NCBI GenBank assembly: GCA_013393415.1
Contig: JABXHI010000016.1
Span: 1 to 38,472 of the forward strand
DNA: 38,472 nucleotides
Source: Micrococcaceae bacterium
Lineage (GTDB): Bacteria; Actinomycetota; Actinomycetes; Actinomycetales; Micrococcaceae
Direction: 5' to 3'
Made by a program: the position numbers and the translations under genes. Below are positions 30,944-38,472 of this stretch, piece after piece (the first letter of the stretch is position 1; each line of letters opens with the position of its first letter). The notes under the pieces are model-generated. The model was not told where the DNA came from. It saw only the letters and a program-made list of their open reading frames with translations, and made no database searches.

Positions 30944-32248
30944 ATGCAGAAAACTCGCCCTAGTTTTGGAGTGCAAAAAACAGTGCTCATCGTGGCCACC
31001 GCCGGATGTCTCGCACTCAGTTTTGCGTCTCCACAACAGGCAGCGGCAACGGAAACGTCAAACGATCAGACTGTATGCCCTGCCCCGAGCGATGACGTCG
31101 AAACCGCTGACACCTCAACGGTCGAGACCGCATCGGAAGGCGAAACTGCGCCAGTTTTAGAAGAAGCTGAAGATAACGCCTTGCGCGTGGCCACCTACGA
31201 TGCGAATCTGACTCGTCCAAGTGCCGGAGAACTCTTCGAAGAGCTCTCGGCACCCGGGACCGAAGATGCCACCGAAGTTGCCAACGTGATCCAGACCGTG
31301 CGACCAGATGTGTTGGTACTGACCGGCATCGATATTCACGGCGGAGACGAACTCGTCGACGCGTTCAATACGAACTACCTGGCCGTTGGTCAAGGCGACA
31401 ACGGCGGCATCAGTTACCCGTACAGCTACACAGCGCAATCAAATGCAGGCGTGGAATCCGGCGCAGATCTTGACCGTGACGGCACCATCGGCGGCCCCGG
31501 CGATGCACTCGGCTACGGAGATTTCCCCGGACAGTCCTCGATGATCATCTACTCCCGGTATCCCATCGACACCGAGGGCGTTCGTGATTTCACCTCACTG
31601 CCGTGGTCGAAGATGCCAGACAATAACATTCCAGAAGACGTCACCGATCTAGAGCGCGACATTCTCCCGCTCGCCTCCGTGTCTCACTGGGACGTCCCCG
31701 TCGATGTCGAGGGCCAAACCGTCCACGTGCTCGCCTCATCCGCGGCAGATGCCTCCAACAGAGAAGACGGCTCGGCACGGAACCAAGACCAGATCCGATT
31801 CTGGCAAGACTATCTCGACGAAGACACCGACTACATCACCGACCACCGCGGCGACCGCGGACCACTGGCAGACGGCGAACAATTCGTCATCGCGGGCTCT
31901 CTGAAAGCCGACCCACAGGGTGACGGCCCAGCAAACCCCGATGCAATCAACAGTCTGTTGGAATCCGATGAGATTACCGACCCGCGACCAACACGTACCC
32001 TGGCTTCCAGTGCCCTGGGCGGCGGAGCACTCCCCGACGGACCAGGCGACCGGTACCACACGGCCCCCAGCCCAACTAGTGACAGCGACTCCTACCGGGC
32101 CGACTACGTTTTGGTCAGCTCAGATATGACCGTCACCGACTCCGGTGTCCTCGACACGGGTGGCGACGTCGCCAACGGCTTCTTCGGTATGCAACCCACC
32201 AACGGTGCCAACCACCTCGTGTGGGCCGATACCGTTATCAGTGACTAA
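30944..32248 (+). CDS. Secreted EEP-fold protein lacking catalytic residues
   Basis: 434-residue exported protein of the endonuclease/exonuclease/phosphatase fold. It has a signal peptide (about 1-35, ending AAATE), an acidic Thr/Glu linker, then LRVATYDANL, GGISYPYSYTAQSNAGV, SHWDVPVDVEGQTVHVLASS and DSYRADYVLVSS. The family I recall has ATYN, NEFD, SHPTP, GDxNADP and SSDH at these places. Here they read ATYD, TGID, SSAAD, GSLKADP and GANH, so metal-binding and catalytic residues are lost. No stop or frameshift is present. It is likely a secreted pseudoenzyme with a binding role. The start is ATG 30944 at the signal peptide; ATG 30878 and 30932 are alternatives, and none has a clear ribosome binding site. 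Confidence 0.8.
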   Translation: MQKTRPSFGVQKTVLIVATAGCLALSFASPQQAAATETSNDQTVCPAPSDDVETADTSTVETASEGETAPVLEEAEDNALRVATYDANLTRPSAGELFEELSAPGTEDATEVANVIQTVRPDVLVLTGIDIHGGDELVDAFNTNYLAVGQGDNGGISYPYSYTAQSNAGVESGADLDRDGTIGGPGDALGYGDFPGQSSMIIYSRYPIDTEGVRDFTSLPWSKMPDNNIPEDVTDLERDILPLASVSHWDVPVDVEGQTVHVLASSAADASNREDGSARNQDQIRFWQDYLDEDTDYITDHRGDRGPLADGEQFVIAGSLKADPQGDGPANPDAINSLLESDEITDPRPTRTLASSALGGGALPDGPGDRYHTAPSPTSDSDSYRADYVLVSSDMTVTDSGVLDTGGDVANGFFGMQPTNGANHLVWADTVISD

Positions 32249-32256
32249 ACACGCTC

Positions 32257-32748
32257 GTGGAAATCGTCGTCACCATCATCGCAGCAGTACTCATGCTGCT
32301 CGCCATCATCGGCATCATCTTTCCCATCGTCCCCGGCTCACCCGTAGCCGTGGCCACCATGATCGGTTGGGCCTGGATACTCGGCTCATCAGCATCCTGG
32401 TCCACCGGCATCATCGCCGCAGCACTCTGTCTCGTCGGCATGAGCGCCTCACTCGTACTCACCGGGCGAACCATGCGGCGCGAACGCATCCCCACAGCGC
32501 CCATCCTGATCGCCACCGCAGCCGCCATCGTCGGCATCTTCGTCATCCCATTCCTCGGGCTGTTCATCGGCTTCGCGCTTGGCCTCTTCGGCGCAGAATA
32601 CTACCGCCGACGCGACGCCACCGCCGCGATGAAATCCTCCATCCAAGCCATGAAATCCATGGGACTGGGCATGCTCATCGAAATCGGCTGCGTCATCATC
32701 TCGTTGGGTGTCTTCGGGCTCGGGACCCTGATCCACTTCGTGAGCTAA
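32257..32748 (+). CDS. DUF456 family membrane protein
   Basis: 163-residue protein with about four helices and Gly- and Ile-rich segments (IFPIVPGSPVAVATMIGWAW, IVGIFVIPFLGLFIGFALGL), the pattern of DUF456 proteins of unknown function. The start is GTG 32257, eight bases after the EEP stop. No clear ribosome binding site, so it may depend on translation of the upstream gene. Confidence 0.8.
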   Translation: MEIVVTIIAAVLMLLAIIGIIFPIVPGSPVAVATMIGWAWILGSSASWSTGIIAAALCLVGMSASLVLTGRTMRRERIPTAPILIATAAAIVGIFVIPFLGLFIGFALGLFGAEYYRRRDATAAMKSSIQAMKSMGLGMLIEIGCVIISLGVFGLGTLIHFVS

Positions 32749-32791
32749 GCTCACAGATAACACGCCCGACGCGTTCGTTAGAGTAAAGGGC

Positions 32792-33403
32792 ATGTACCCT
32801 GAAACCTTGGACACCAGCCACCGCGTCATCTGGTCCCACCCCGCACACGCGCGAAACACCGCCCTCGTGCTGATCCTGCACGACGCAGACTCCACGCCCG
32901 ACACCGCAGCCGAACACACCTTCGGCCACCTGCCCGAAAACACCACCGGGTTGGCCATTCAAGCCGGACACGAAGCCACCTTCGGCCACAGCTGGTTCAA
33001 CAGTCGCCAATACGCCAACCCCAACTTCCCCGAAATCATCGCCGCGGCACACCGCGTCTTCGACGCCATCGACGATGACGAATACGGCACCACCGGCTAC
33101 ACCAGCATCCAAGTGCTCGGCATCGGCCAGGGAGCCGCACTGGCCACCACGATGCTGCGTGTGCGCCCCGAAGCCATCACCGGGGTAGTCGGCATCAACG
33201 GGTACATCATCGATAACCCCATGCTCGCCGCCCTGGACAGTCCCGAAGCAACTATGACCAACACGCCGGTGTTATGGGTGGTCACCGGACAACCCGAGCC
33301 GTCGGCGGACTTCGCTCGCGATTGGTTGACAGGCCACACCCGGGTCATCGAGGCTGAAACCCCATCGGCCATCACGCCGTTTCTACTGCAGAATGGGAGC
33401 TGA
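32792..33403 (+). CDS. Phospholipase/carboxylesterase-fold protein lacking the catalytic serine
   Basis: 203-residue cytoplasmic alpha/beta-hydrolase of the carboxylesterase (YpfH/Est-like) group. It has LVLILHDADS (oxyanion strand) and VLGIGQGAALATTMLRVRPE. The nucleophile elbow, usually G-[FI]-S-Q-G, reads G-I-G-Q-G, with Gly112 (codon GGC, 33125-33127) in place of Ser. The usual Asp (as in GxxDPxxP) and His (GHxI) regions are also changed. So it is a probable pseudoenzyme. It is 43 bases after the DUF456 gene and 2 bases before the EcsC-like gene. Confidence 0.72.
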   Translation: MYPETLDTSHRVIWSHPAHARNTALVLILHDADSTPDTAAEHTFGHLPENTTGLAIQAGHEATFGHSWFNSRQYANPNFPEIIAAAHRVFDAIDDDEYGTTGYTSIQVLGIGQGAALATTMLRVRPEAITGVVGINGYIIDNPMLAALDSPEATMTNTPVLWVVTGQPEPSADFARDWLTGHTRVIEAETPSAITPFLLQNGS

Positions 33404-33405
33404 CC

Positions 33406-34281
33406 ATGCCCAAGAACAACGACACATCCCACAAACCGTCCAAAGGTGCCCGCGGCGATAAGGCCGCCAAACGCGCTCAAAAAGTGCTCGGTAAAGCCGT
33501 GGATTCACAGGGCCGGCCCACCCCGGCATTCCAGCGCGGTGTGCTGGCAGCCATGCGGTGGCAGCGTCCACTGGTCATCTCGAATCTGCGGCGTCTGACC
33601 AAAAAATATCCGCATGATTCACCCGATGAACTCGCCCAGCGGATCGGACGGTATTATGTTCGGTCACTGACCACCACGGGTGCGGCCGCCGGTGGTGTGG
33701 GTGCGGTCCCCGGCATCGGCACCGCCGCCAGTTTGGGTGCGTCAGCTGGTGCCGCCGTAGGGTTTTTGGAACTCACCGCGCTCTACGCTCAGTCCATCGC
33801 CGAGCTGGCCGGGCTGCACACCAACAACGATAAGGAATCCCAGGCGCTGGTGATGACCATCATGCTGGGTGAGGACGGCCGCGAACTGCTCAAGCAGGCC
33901 TCTTCTGGTCAGCCGGGCACCCGCTATGGCACCCTGGGGCCTGCCGCCTGGATCGCCTCGGGCATTACCGGGCTGACCGAACGCGCCTTTAGCGCCCTGT
34001 CGCGTCGTTTCATGACCACGTTGGTGAAGGGCGAGGCCGTGCGCTGGATGGGTCGGATGGTCCCATTTGGTATCGGGGCCGGTATTGGTGGTCTCGCGAA
34101 CCGCAATCTGGCCCGCCAAGTGGTCATCCAAACCCACGAGACGTTCGGCAATCTGCCGCAATGGCATCACCTGCCCGAGCTGTTTGCTGAGCTCAATGCG
34201 CCGCGGAAAGCCAAACAGCAACGTCAGCTCAAAGCCGCCGAGGAGAAGGCCGCGATCGAATCGTCCAGCGTTACAGAGTGA
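33406..34281 (+). CDS. EcsC-like membrane-associated protein
   Basis: 291-residue protein with basic ends. A central Ala/Gly-rich part (TTTGAAAGGVGAVPGIGTAA, then AGAAVGFLELTALYAQSIAE) looks like EcsC-type amphipathic/hydrophobic segments. Later GITGLTERAFSALSRRF and a Gly-rich MVPFGIGAGIGG stretch follow. The C-terminus is a charged coiled coil (KAKQQRQLKAAEEKA). GGGAG precedes the ATG, two bases after the esterase-fold gene. The stop overlaps the ligD stop by 11 bases (convergent). The function is unknown. Confidence 0.65.
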   Translation: MPKNNDTSHKPSKGARGDKAAKRAQKVLGKAVDSQGRPTPAFQRGVLAAMRWQRPLVISNLRRLTKKYPHDSPDELAQRIGRYYVRSLTTTGAAAGGVGAVPGIGTAASLGASAGAAVGFLELTALYAQSIAELAGLHTNNDKESQALVMTIMLGEDGRELLKQASSGQPGTRYGTLGPAAWIASGITGLTERAFSALSRRFMTTLVKGEAVRWMGRMVPFGIGAGIGGLANRNLARQVVIQTHETFGNLPQWHHLPELFAELNAPRKAKQQRQLKAAEEKAAIESSSVTE

Positions 34282-36778
34282 CGTCGTCGGCGTCGATGTC
34301 GTCACGCAGCCCGCGCCACACCGGATGACGGAGGCGGCCGGCTTCAGTGAGCCCGCCGAACTCGACTTCGCCCACGAGGTTCGGGGTCACCCAGTTGGCA
34401 TCGCGTGCCTCGGCGGACGGAACCTCGACCGGCGGAGTCTTGCGGGCGCGTTGATCGAGCTGGTGTCGTAAGGATTGCAGCTGGTGGTCATCAAACCCGG
34501 TGCCCACCCGGCCCATGTAGACCAGTCCGTCGTCGCCGTGAGCCGCCAGCAGCAGCGACGCGAAGGTCTCGGCGCGTTCGCCATTGCCGGTGCGCCAGCC
34601 GACGATGAGCACATCGCGGGTCGAGGAGTGCTTGAGTTTCAACCAGGTTTTGGTGCGGCGCCCGGCCAAATACACGCTGTCGCGTCGCTTGGCCATGATC
34701 CCCTCGAGTTTGAGATCTCGACTCGAATCCATCGCCTCATCGAGGGTGCCCTCGAACGCGATCGGCACATAGATGTGCTCGCCCTCGGTCACGATATCGA
34801 TCAGCTGCTCGCGGCGTTGCTCATACTCGGTGCGCAACAACGACTCGTCATCGTGGTGCAGTACGTCGAACACCATCAGATACACCGGAGTTTTGGCACG
34901 CTCACGTTCGACGTCACGGGGCTTGGTGAGTTTCATCCGGCGCTGCAGCCGGCCAAAATCAGGACGATTCCCGTCGCCCAGCGCCACAATTTCGCCATCG
35001 AGCACACAATCGGTCTCGACGCAGTGTGCCAGCTCGGCGAGTTCAGGATAGGTGTCGGTCATGTCGTTGCCGTTGCGGCTGGTCAGGGTCACCGCGCCGG
35101 GGGAGTCGTCGGTTGCCGCACGGACGGTAGCGATCGCACGGACCCCGTCCCACTTCATCTCAAACGCCCAGTCATCTTCGCCGCGATGGACGGTCTCGAT
35201 GTTGCCCAGAGTGGCCAGCATGGGCTCGAGCTCCACCGGTTCGGCTTTCGCCGGTGTGTTCTCGTCGGACGTACCGCTCGGCTCAGAAGCGTCGGTCTTC
35301 TCGGTCTTGGAAGTCTCGGATGACGAGTCAGCCGGCGAGTCCTTCATCAGGTGGATCATCCAGTTTTTGTCGGGATCATCATTCGGTCCGTGGTCTCCGG
35401 TATTGAACAGTGAAAACTTCCGCACGCCACCCAGCCCACCGTCGGGCTGACCGTGCAACGTCGCCACAACCTTCTTGCCGTCCTCCCATTCCTCGAGTTC
35501 ATAGGTACCCGAATCCCAGATGGTCACCTCGCCGCCCCCGTATTCATCCTTGGGGATGGTGCCTTCAAAGGTCGCATACTCCATCGGATGATCCTCGGTT
35601 CGGATCGCCAGATGGTTGCGCTTGGGATCCGTGGGCGGACCCTTCGGCACCGCCCACGACGCCAGCACGCCCCGGTATTCGAGCCGAAAATCCCAATGCA
35701 ACGCGGTCGCGTGATGTTCTTGAATCACAAACGTCAATTCGTCGCCGCTGGTGCCGTGACGTTCGGGGATCGGCTCGGAGGTTTTGTCTGGATCTCGCTT
35801 GGACCGATAGACCTCGAGTCGGTCGTGGGGCATCTCGGCGGATGAGGTCTCAGAGGCGCCCGCGCTGTGTGCCAGCGGTTCGAGCAGATCGCCGAGGTCC
35901 TCGACGCGCTCCAACACCTCTTCGAAGCGTAAGTGTTCAACACGTGCCGGGTCGTCGAGCTCATCCCAGGTGCGCGGTGTGGCCACGGTCGGGGTGAAGC
36001 GCCCGCGCAGCGAATATGGTGCGACCGTCGTCTTGGACGCCGAATTCTGCGACCAGTCGATAAACACCTTGTTCTTGCGCAATGACTTCTTCATGTTCGA
36101 CACGATCAACTCTGGATGATCGGTTGCCAGACTGCGCGCGAGCTCGCGGGCGACGTCGGAGGCCTGCTGGGAGGTTGCCGTGCCATCTAGGGGTGCATAC
36201 AGGTGGATGCCCTTGGATCCACTCGTCAGCGGGTAGACGTCGAGGCCCATGCCGTTGAGTAACTCGCGCACCATGTGGGCCACCTCCACACAGTCGGCGA
36301 GTTCGCGGCCCTCACCGGGGTCGAGGTCGAACACCATCCGATCCGGGTAGCGATCATCGGACGTAATCGTGCCGGGATCCTTAGAACCGGGTCGCACCCG
36401 CCACTGCGGAATATGCAATTCCAGTGACGCCAACTGGGCGAGATAGGTCAGGGTCGCGGCATCCTGGATCAGCGGGTAGCGCTTGCGCCCCGTCGAATGC
36501 TTGATCGACCGCGTGGCGATCCAGGAGGGCGCATGGTCGGGGAGATCTTTTTCGAAGAACACCTGGCCTGGCTCATCGGGCGTGCCAACCCCATCGACCC
36601 AGCGCTTGCGTGTCGCCAGGCGATCGGTCGCATGGGGGATGAAATAGGGTGCGATGCGGGCATAGTAGTCGAGCACTTCGCCCTTGGTCGTGCCGGTTTC
36701 GGGGTAGTAGACCTTGTCGAGATTCGTTAGCGTCAACCGGTGGCCGTCGACGGAGACTTTCTGTTCCTTGGAAGACAT
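34271..36778 (-). CDS. ligD: ATP-dependent DNA ligase D (NHEJ)
   Basis: 835-residue multidomain NHEJ ligase. The order is N-terminal polymerase/primase domain (LTNLDKVYYPETGTTKGEVL ... VFDLDPGEG, GSKGIHLYAPL), a 3'-phosphoesterase domain (FVIQEHHATALHWDFRLEYR, WAVPKGPP, DEYGGGEVTIWDSGTY), and C-terminal ligase with the AMP-binding Lys in EMKWDGVRA. All key motifs look intact. A Ser/Thr/Glu-rich linker (about 490-530) joins the last two. ATG 36778 was chosen because AGGAGGTG is 4 bases upstream. It is divergent from ku, with 107 bases between. It fills, trims and seals double-strand breaks with Ku, usually in non-dividing cells. Confidence 0.96.
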   Translation of the reverse strand: MSSKEQKVSVDGHRLTLTNLDKVYYPETGTTKGEVLDYYARIAPYFIPHATDRLATRKRWVDGVGTPDEPGQVFFEKDLPDHAPSWIATRSIKHSTGRKRYPLIQDAATLTYLAQLASLELHIPQWRVRPGSKDPGTITSDDRYPDRMVFDLDPGEGRELADCVEVAHMVRELLNGMGLDVYPLTSGSKGIHLYAPLDGTATSQQASDVARELARSLATDHPELIVSNMKKSLRKNKVFIDWSQNSASKTTVAPYSLRGRFTPTVATPRTWDELDDPARVEHLRFEEVLERVEDLGDLLEPLAHSAGASETSSAEMPHDRLEVYRSKRDPDKTSEPIPERHGTSGDELTFVIQEHHATALHWDFRLEYRGVLASWAVPKGPPTDPKRNHLAIRTEDHPMEYATFEGTIPKDEYGGGEVTIWDSGTYELEEWEDGKKVVATLHGQPDGGLGGVRKFSLFNTGDHGPNDDPDKNWMIHLMKDSPADSSSETSKTEKTDASEPSGTSDENTPAKAEPVELEPMLATLGNIETVHRGEDDWAFEMKWDGVRAIATVRAATDDSPGAVTLTSRNGNDMTDTYPELAELAHCVETDCVLDGEIVALGDGNRPDFGRLQRRMKLTKPRDVERERAKTPVYLMVFDVLHHDDESLLRTEYEQRREQLIDIVTEGEHIYVPIAFEGTLDEAMDSSRDLKLEGIMAKRRDSVYLAGRRTKTWLKLKHSSTRDVLIVGWRTGNGERAETFASLLLAAHGDDGLVYMGRVGTGFDDHQLQSLRHQLDQRARKTPPVEVPSAEARDANWVTPNLVGEVEFGGLTEAGRLRHPVWRGLRDDIDADDVTL

Positions 36779-36885
36779 GGACACCTCCTGTGCCGTGCAT
36801 GCTACCTGAGCCCGCGGGCCCACACGAGAGCTCTAGGACGTCAGGACCCTAGCCAAAGAGTAGGTACGGCAGCTTTAATGGCGCC

Positions 36886-37752
36886 ATGAGAGCAATCTGG
36901 AAAGGGTCCATTGCCTTCGGGCTGGTAAACGTTCCCGTGAAGCTGTACTCGGCCACCGAAAACCACGATGTCGATATGCACCAGGTGCACGACAAAGACG
37001 GTGGCCGCATCCGCTATGAACGCCACTGCGAGGTGTGCGATGAGAGTGTTGAATATTCCGACATCGATAAAGCCTACGACGACGGCGAGCACCGGGTGAT
37101 CCTGACCAAGGATGACTTCGAGGCCCTGCCCGCCGAAGATAACGACGATATTGATGTGTTGCAGTTCGTGCCCAACGACCAGATCGACCCGATCATGTTG
37201 GAGCGTGCATATTTTCTGGAACCCACGTCGAAAACCCCGAAAGCGTATTTGTTGTTGCGCAAAACCCTCGACAGCACGGATAAAACTGCGATCGTCAAGA
37301 TCACCCTGCGCACACGCACCAGGTTGGCGATCCTGCGCACCCGCGGCAAACTGTTGATGATTCAGACATTGCGTTGGGCCGATGAGATCCGTGAGGTGGA
37401 TTTCAAGGGTGTGAATTCACGGGCGAAAATTTCAGACAAGGAACTCGAGATGTCCACCCAGCTCGTCGAATCCTATTCGGATGATTTCACGCCCGAAGAG
37501 TTCAGCGATGATTACCAAGAAGAACTCAAGAAACTCATCGATACGAAAATCGAACAAGGCGAAAGCATGGATCTGGAAGAGGCCTTCCCCGAGGACGAGG
37601 AAGAGGAGGACTCTGGCGGCGATGTCGTCGACTTAATGGAAGCACTCCGCCAGTCCGTCGATAACTCCCGGTCGTCGAAGAAATCTGGTTCCAAAAAGTC
37701 TGGTTCGAAAGTTTCAGATTCCAAGAAGTCTTCGAAGAAAAAGGCTAGCTGA
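36886..37752 (+). CDS. ku: DNA end-binding protein Ku
   Basis: 288-residue bacterial Ku. The core is typical from MRAIWKGSIAFGLVNVPVKL to KISDKELEMSTQLVESYSDD, including the CxxC-like HCEVCDESV and LRWADEIRE. The tail (about 230-288) has an acidic stretch (EEEEDSGG), then Lys/Ser repeats (SSKKSGSKKSGSKVSDSKK), a pattern that binds DNA and helps recruit LigD. It homodimerises on double-strand ends. It shares its divergent promoter region with ligD. Confidence 0.96.
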   Translation: MRAIWKGSIAFGLVNVPVKLYSATENHDVDMHQVHDKDGGRIRYERHCEVCDESVEYSDIDKAYDDGEHRVILTKDDFEALPAEDNDDIDVLQFVPNDQIDPIMLERAYFLEPTSKTPKAYLLLRKTLDSTDKTAIVKITLRTRTRLAILRTRGKLLMIQTLRWADEIREVDFKGVNSRAKISDKELEMSTQLVESYSDDFTPEEFSDDYQEELKKLIDTKIEQGESMDLEEAFPEDEEEEDSGGDVVDLMEALRQSVDNSRSSKKSGSKKSGSKVSDSKKSSKKKAS

Positions 37753-37856
37753 GCGCAGCTGAGGTAATCGGCCTCGGGACACTCCGGTTGAGTGGATTGC
37801 TGACGCTGAACCGACGGTATGCCCTGAGGCTCATCTGGTAAATATATCTGTCAATG

Positions 37857-37887
37857 GCTCCCGTCTGCGTACACCGCGCACGGGAGC
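37857..37887 (+). terminator. Hairpin after ku, weak terminator
   Basis: GCTCCCGT (37857-37864) and ACGGGAGC (37880-37887) form an 8-bp stem followed by TGTTTGCGTG, only partly T-rich. It could end the ku transcript about 105 bases after its stop. Confidence 0.5.
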
Positions 37888-37959
37888 TGTTTGCGTGTAT
37901 TTTCGTTTTGCGGATTCAACCTCTCAATCATTCTCGTCAGTCCAAGTCCCGTAGTGGCT

Positions 37960-37997
37960 TGTGGATAGTGGTTGAGTGTGTTGGTAGGTTATCCACA
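37960..37997. promoter_or_regulatory. Inverted pair of DnaA-box-like sites
   Basis: TGTGGATAG (37960-37968) and TTATCCACA (37989-37997), the latter equal to the E. coli consensus, face each other. Together they form a 9-bp inverted repeat TTGTGGATA/TATCCACAA in the AT-rich stretch before the DUF222 gene. The rest of this ~310-base gap also holds a CATACA/TGTATG dyad (38013-38033) and no supported gene. Confidence 0.45.
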
Positions 37998-38198
37998 AAA
38001 GTAGCGACACACCATACACGCATCGATTGTATGTGATATATACCGACACCAAATCCATTACAGCAAGGAAAAAGATATGTATAACTCTTGTCATGTGCCT
38101 CAATTCACGATAGAATAGGGGCAATATCCCGACCAGTCCTTCCCGGTTTTTGGAAAGCCTTTGGTCTGTGTCTCCTGTGTTGAAAGGAATGGTGTCTC

Positions 38199-38472
38199 GT
38201 GAGTCTTGAGCAGACTATGCAGCGTTCCTCAGCGCTGGTAGCAGACTTGGAAGGCTTGTGTCAGGATCTTGTCGAGATGGATCCTGCCGGTTCTGAGGCT
38301 GAGGCCATTGAGTTGTTGGCTGTGCTAGAACGCAGTAAATCGGCGCTGTCGGCGGTCCAGGCCAAACATACTGCGGTGTTGGAGCAATACCGGTTGAATA
38401 AACAAGCCGCCGCAGGTGTGCCCAAAGATCGGTGGGGTACAGGTCTGGCTTCAGAGGTTGGGTTGGCTCGGG
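38199..38472 (+). CDS. DUF222/HNH-endonuclease-type protein, N-terminus only
   Basis: The GTG at 38199 (AAAGGA upstream) opens a frame that continues past the window. It reads VSLEQTMQRSSALVADLEGL, then ELLAVLERSKSALSAVQAKH, then KQAAAGVPKDRWGTGLASEV. The combination 'LERSKSALSAVQAK ... QAAAGVP..r.G.Gla.e..LAR' is typical for the DUF222 domain. In actinobacteria DUF222 is usually followed by an HNH nuclease domain; these are multi-copy and associated with repeats and mobility. The 91 visible codons do not include the nuclease. Confidence 0.85.
   Translation, partial: MSLEQTMQRSSALVADLEGLCQDLVEMDPAGSEAEAIELLAVLERSKSALSAVQAKHTAVLEQYRLNKQAAAGVPKDRWGTGLASEVGLAR

Noticed and set aside
34475..35323. 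Long plus-strand frame inside ligD
   Set aside because: Antisense shadow of a full-length, motif-complete gene.
36779..36885. Specific operator between ligD and ku
   Set aside because: No convincing dyad was found in the 107-base divergent promoter region.
37924..38124. 66-residue minus-strand frame in the gap before the DUF222 gene
   Set aside because: No ribosome binding site and overlaps AT-rich regulatory-looking DNA; composition is not protein-like.
1..38472. tRNA or rRNA genes
   Set aside because: No cloverleaf-like or rRNA-like stretch was recognised on either strand by eye; a covariance search would be decisive.

Overview
The window looks like chromosomal DNA of a moderately GC-rich actinobacterium. 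The best guess is a lower-GC member of the Micrococcales/Micrococcaceae (the Enteractinococcus/Yaniella kind). This is inferred from the LigD domain order (Pol-PE-Lig) next to a separate Ku, a DUF222-type HNH gene at the right edge, actinobacterial-type small membrane proteins, GTG/TTG starts, and IS110/IS982 transposases. No rRNA, tRNA or CRISPR array was seen. The species cannot be named from the sequence alone.

Layout. 1-2.3 kb: edge of an unknown gene, then a two-component system (NarL-type). 2.3-3.3 kb: small membrane proteins and a truncated MarR gene. 3.3-7.4 kb (minus): a tightly coupled operon phnD-phnC-phnE, a tyrosine/serine phosphatase and a TetR regulator. 7.6-12.1 kb: an HTH protein behind twin operators, a tail-anchored Ser/Thr kinase, a secreted and membrane-anchored VWA protein, and a second HTH protein behind repeated sites. 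This may be one signalling module. 12.2-14.9 kb: a second copy of the small membrane protein, an aldo/keto reductase and a lactate-permease-like transporter. 15-17.3 kb: a SatD-like regulator with a membrane partner, flanked by two copies of a 22-bp palindromic site. The second copy lies upstream of a putative small RNA and a nonsense-broken Abi_2 (HEPN-type) defence gene. 17.3-18 kb: a pterin carbinolamine dehydratase-VOC fusion.

18-21 kb is a decayed accessory patch: a truncated, frameshifted MFS gene, and a complete IS110-type element nested in an older IS982 fragment. The IS110-type element has 39-bp inverted repeats, an 11-bp direct repeat and a structured 5' noncoding end. 21-22.2 kb is a heat-shock unit: an HspR-like regulator and a small acidic protein, divergent from Hsp20 and a 37-residue ORF. 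22.4-26.1 kb holds a FUSC-type membrane protein, a broken crcB, a TetR gene with twin operators, an array of six TTAATCTGWCAA motifs and a lipoprotein.

26.1-30.8 kb: an SDR fragment, an MFS transporter, azlD-azlC, pdxS behind a 32-bp near-palindrome, and an EamA exporter. 30.9-34.3 kb (plus): a secreted EEP-fold protein and an esterase-fold protein, both lacking the expected catalytic residues (likely pseudoenzymes), a DUF456 membrane protein and an EcsC-like membrane protein. 34.3-37.8 kb: the divergent NHEJ pair ligD and ku. The right edge carries a DnaA-box-like pair and the start of a DUF222/HNH gene.

The strongest leads for something undescribed are the EEP and esterase pseudoenzymes, the IS110 element with long inverted repeats, the TTAATCTGWCAA array, the SatD-site/Abi arrangement with its putative RNA, and the kinase-VWA-HTH cluster.
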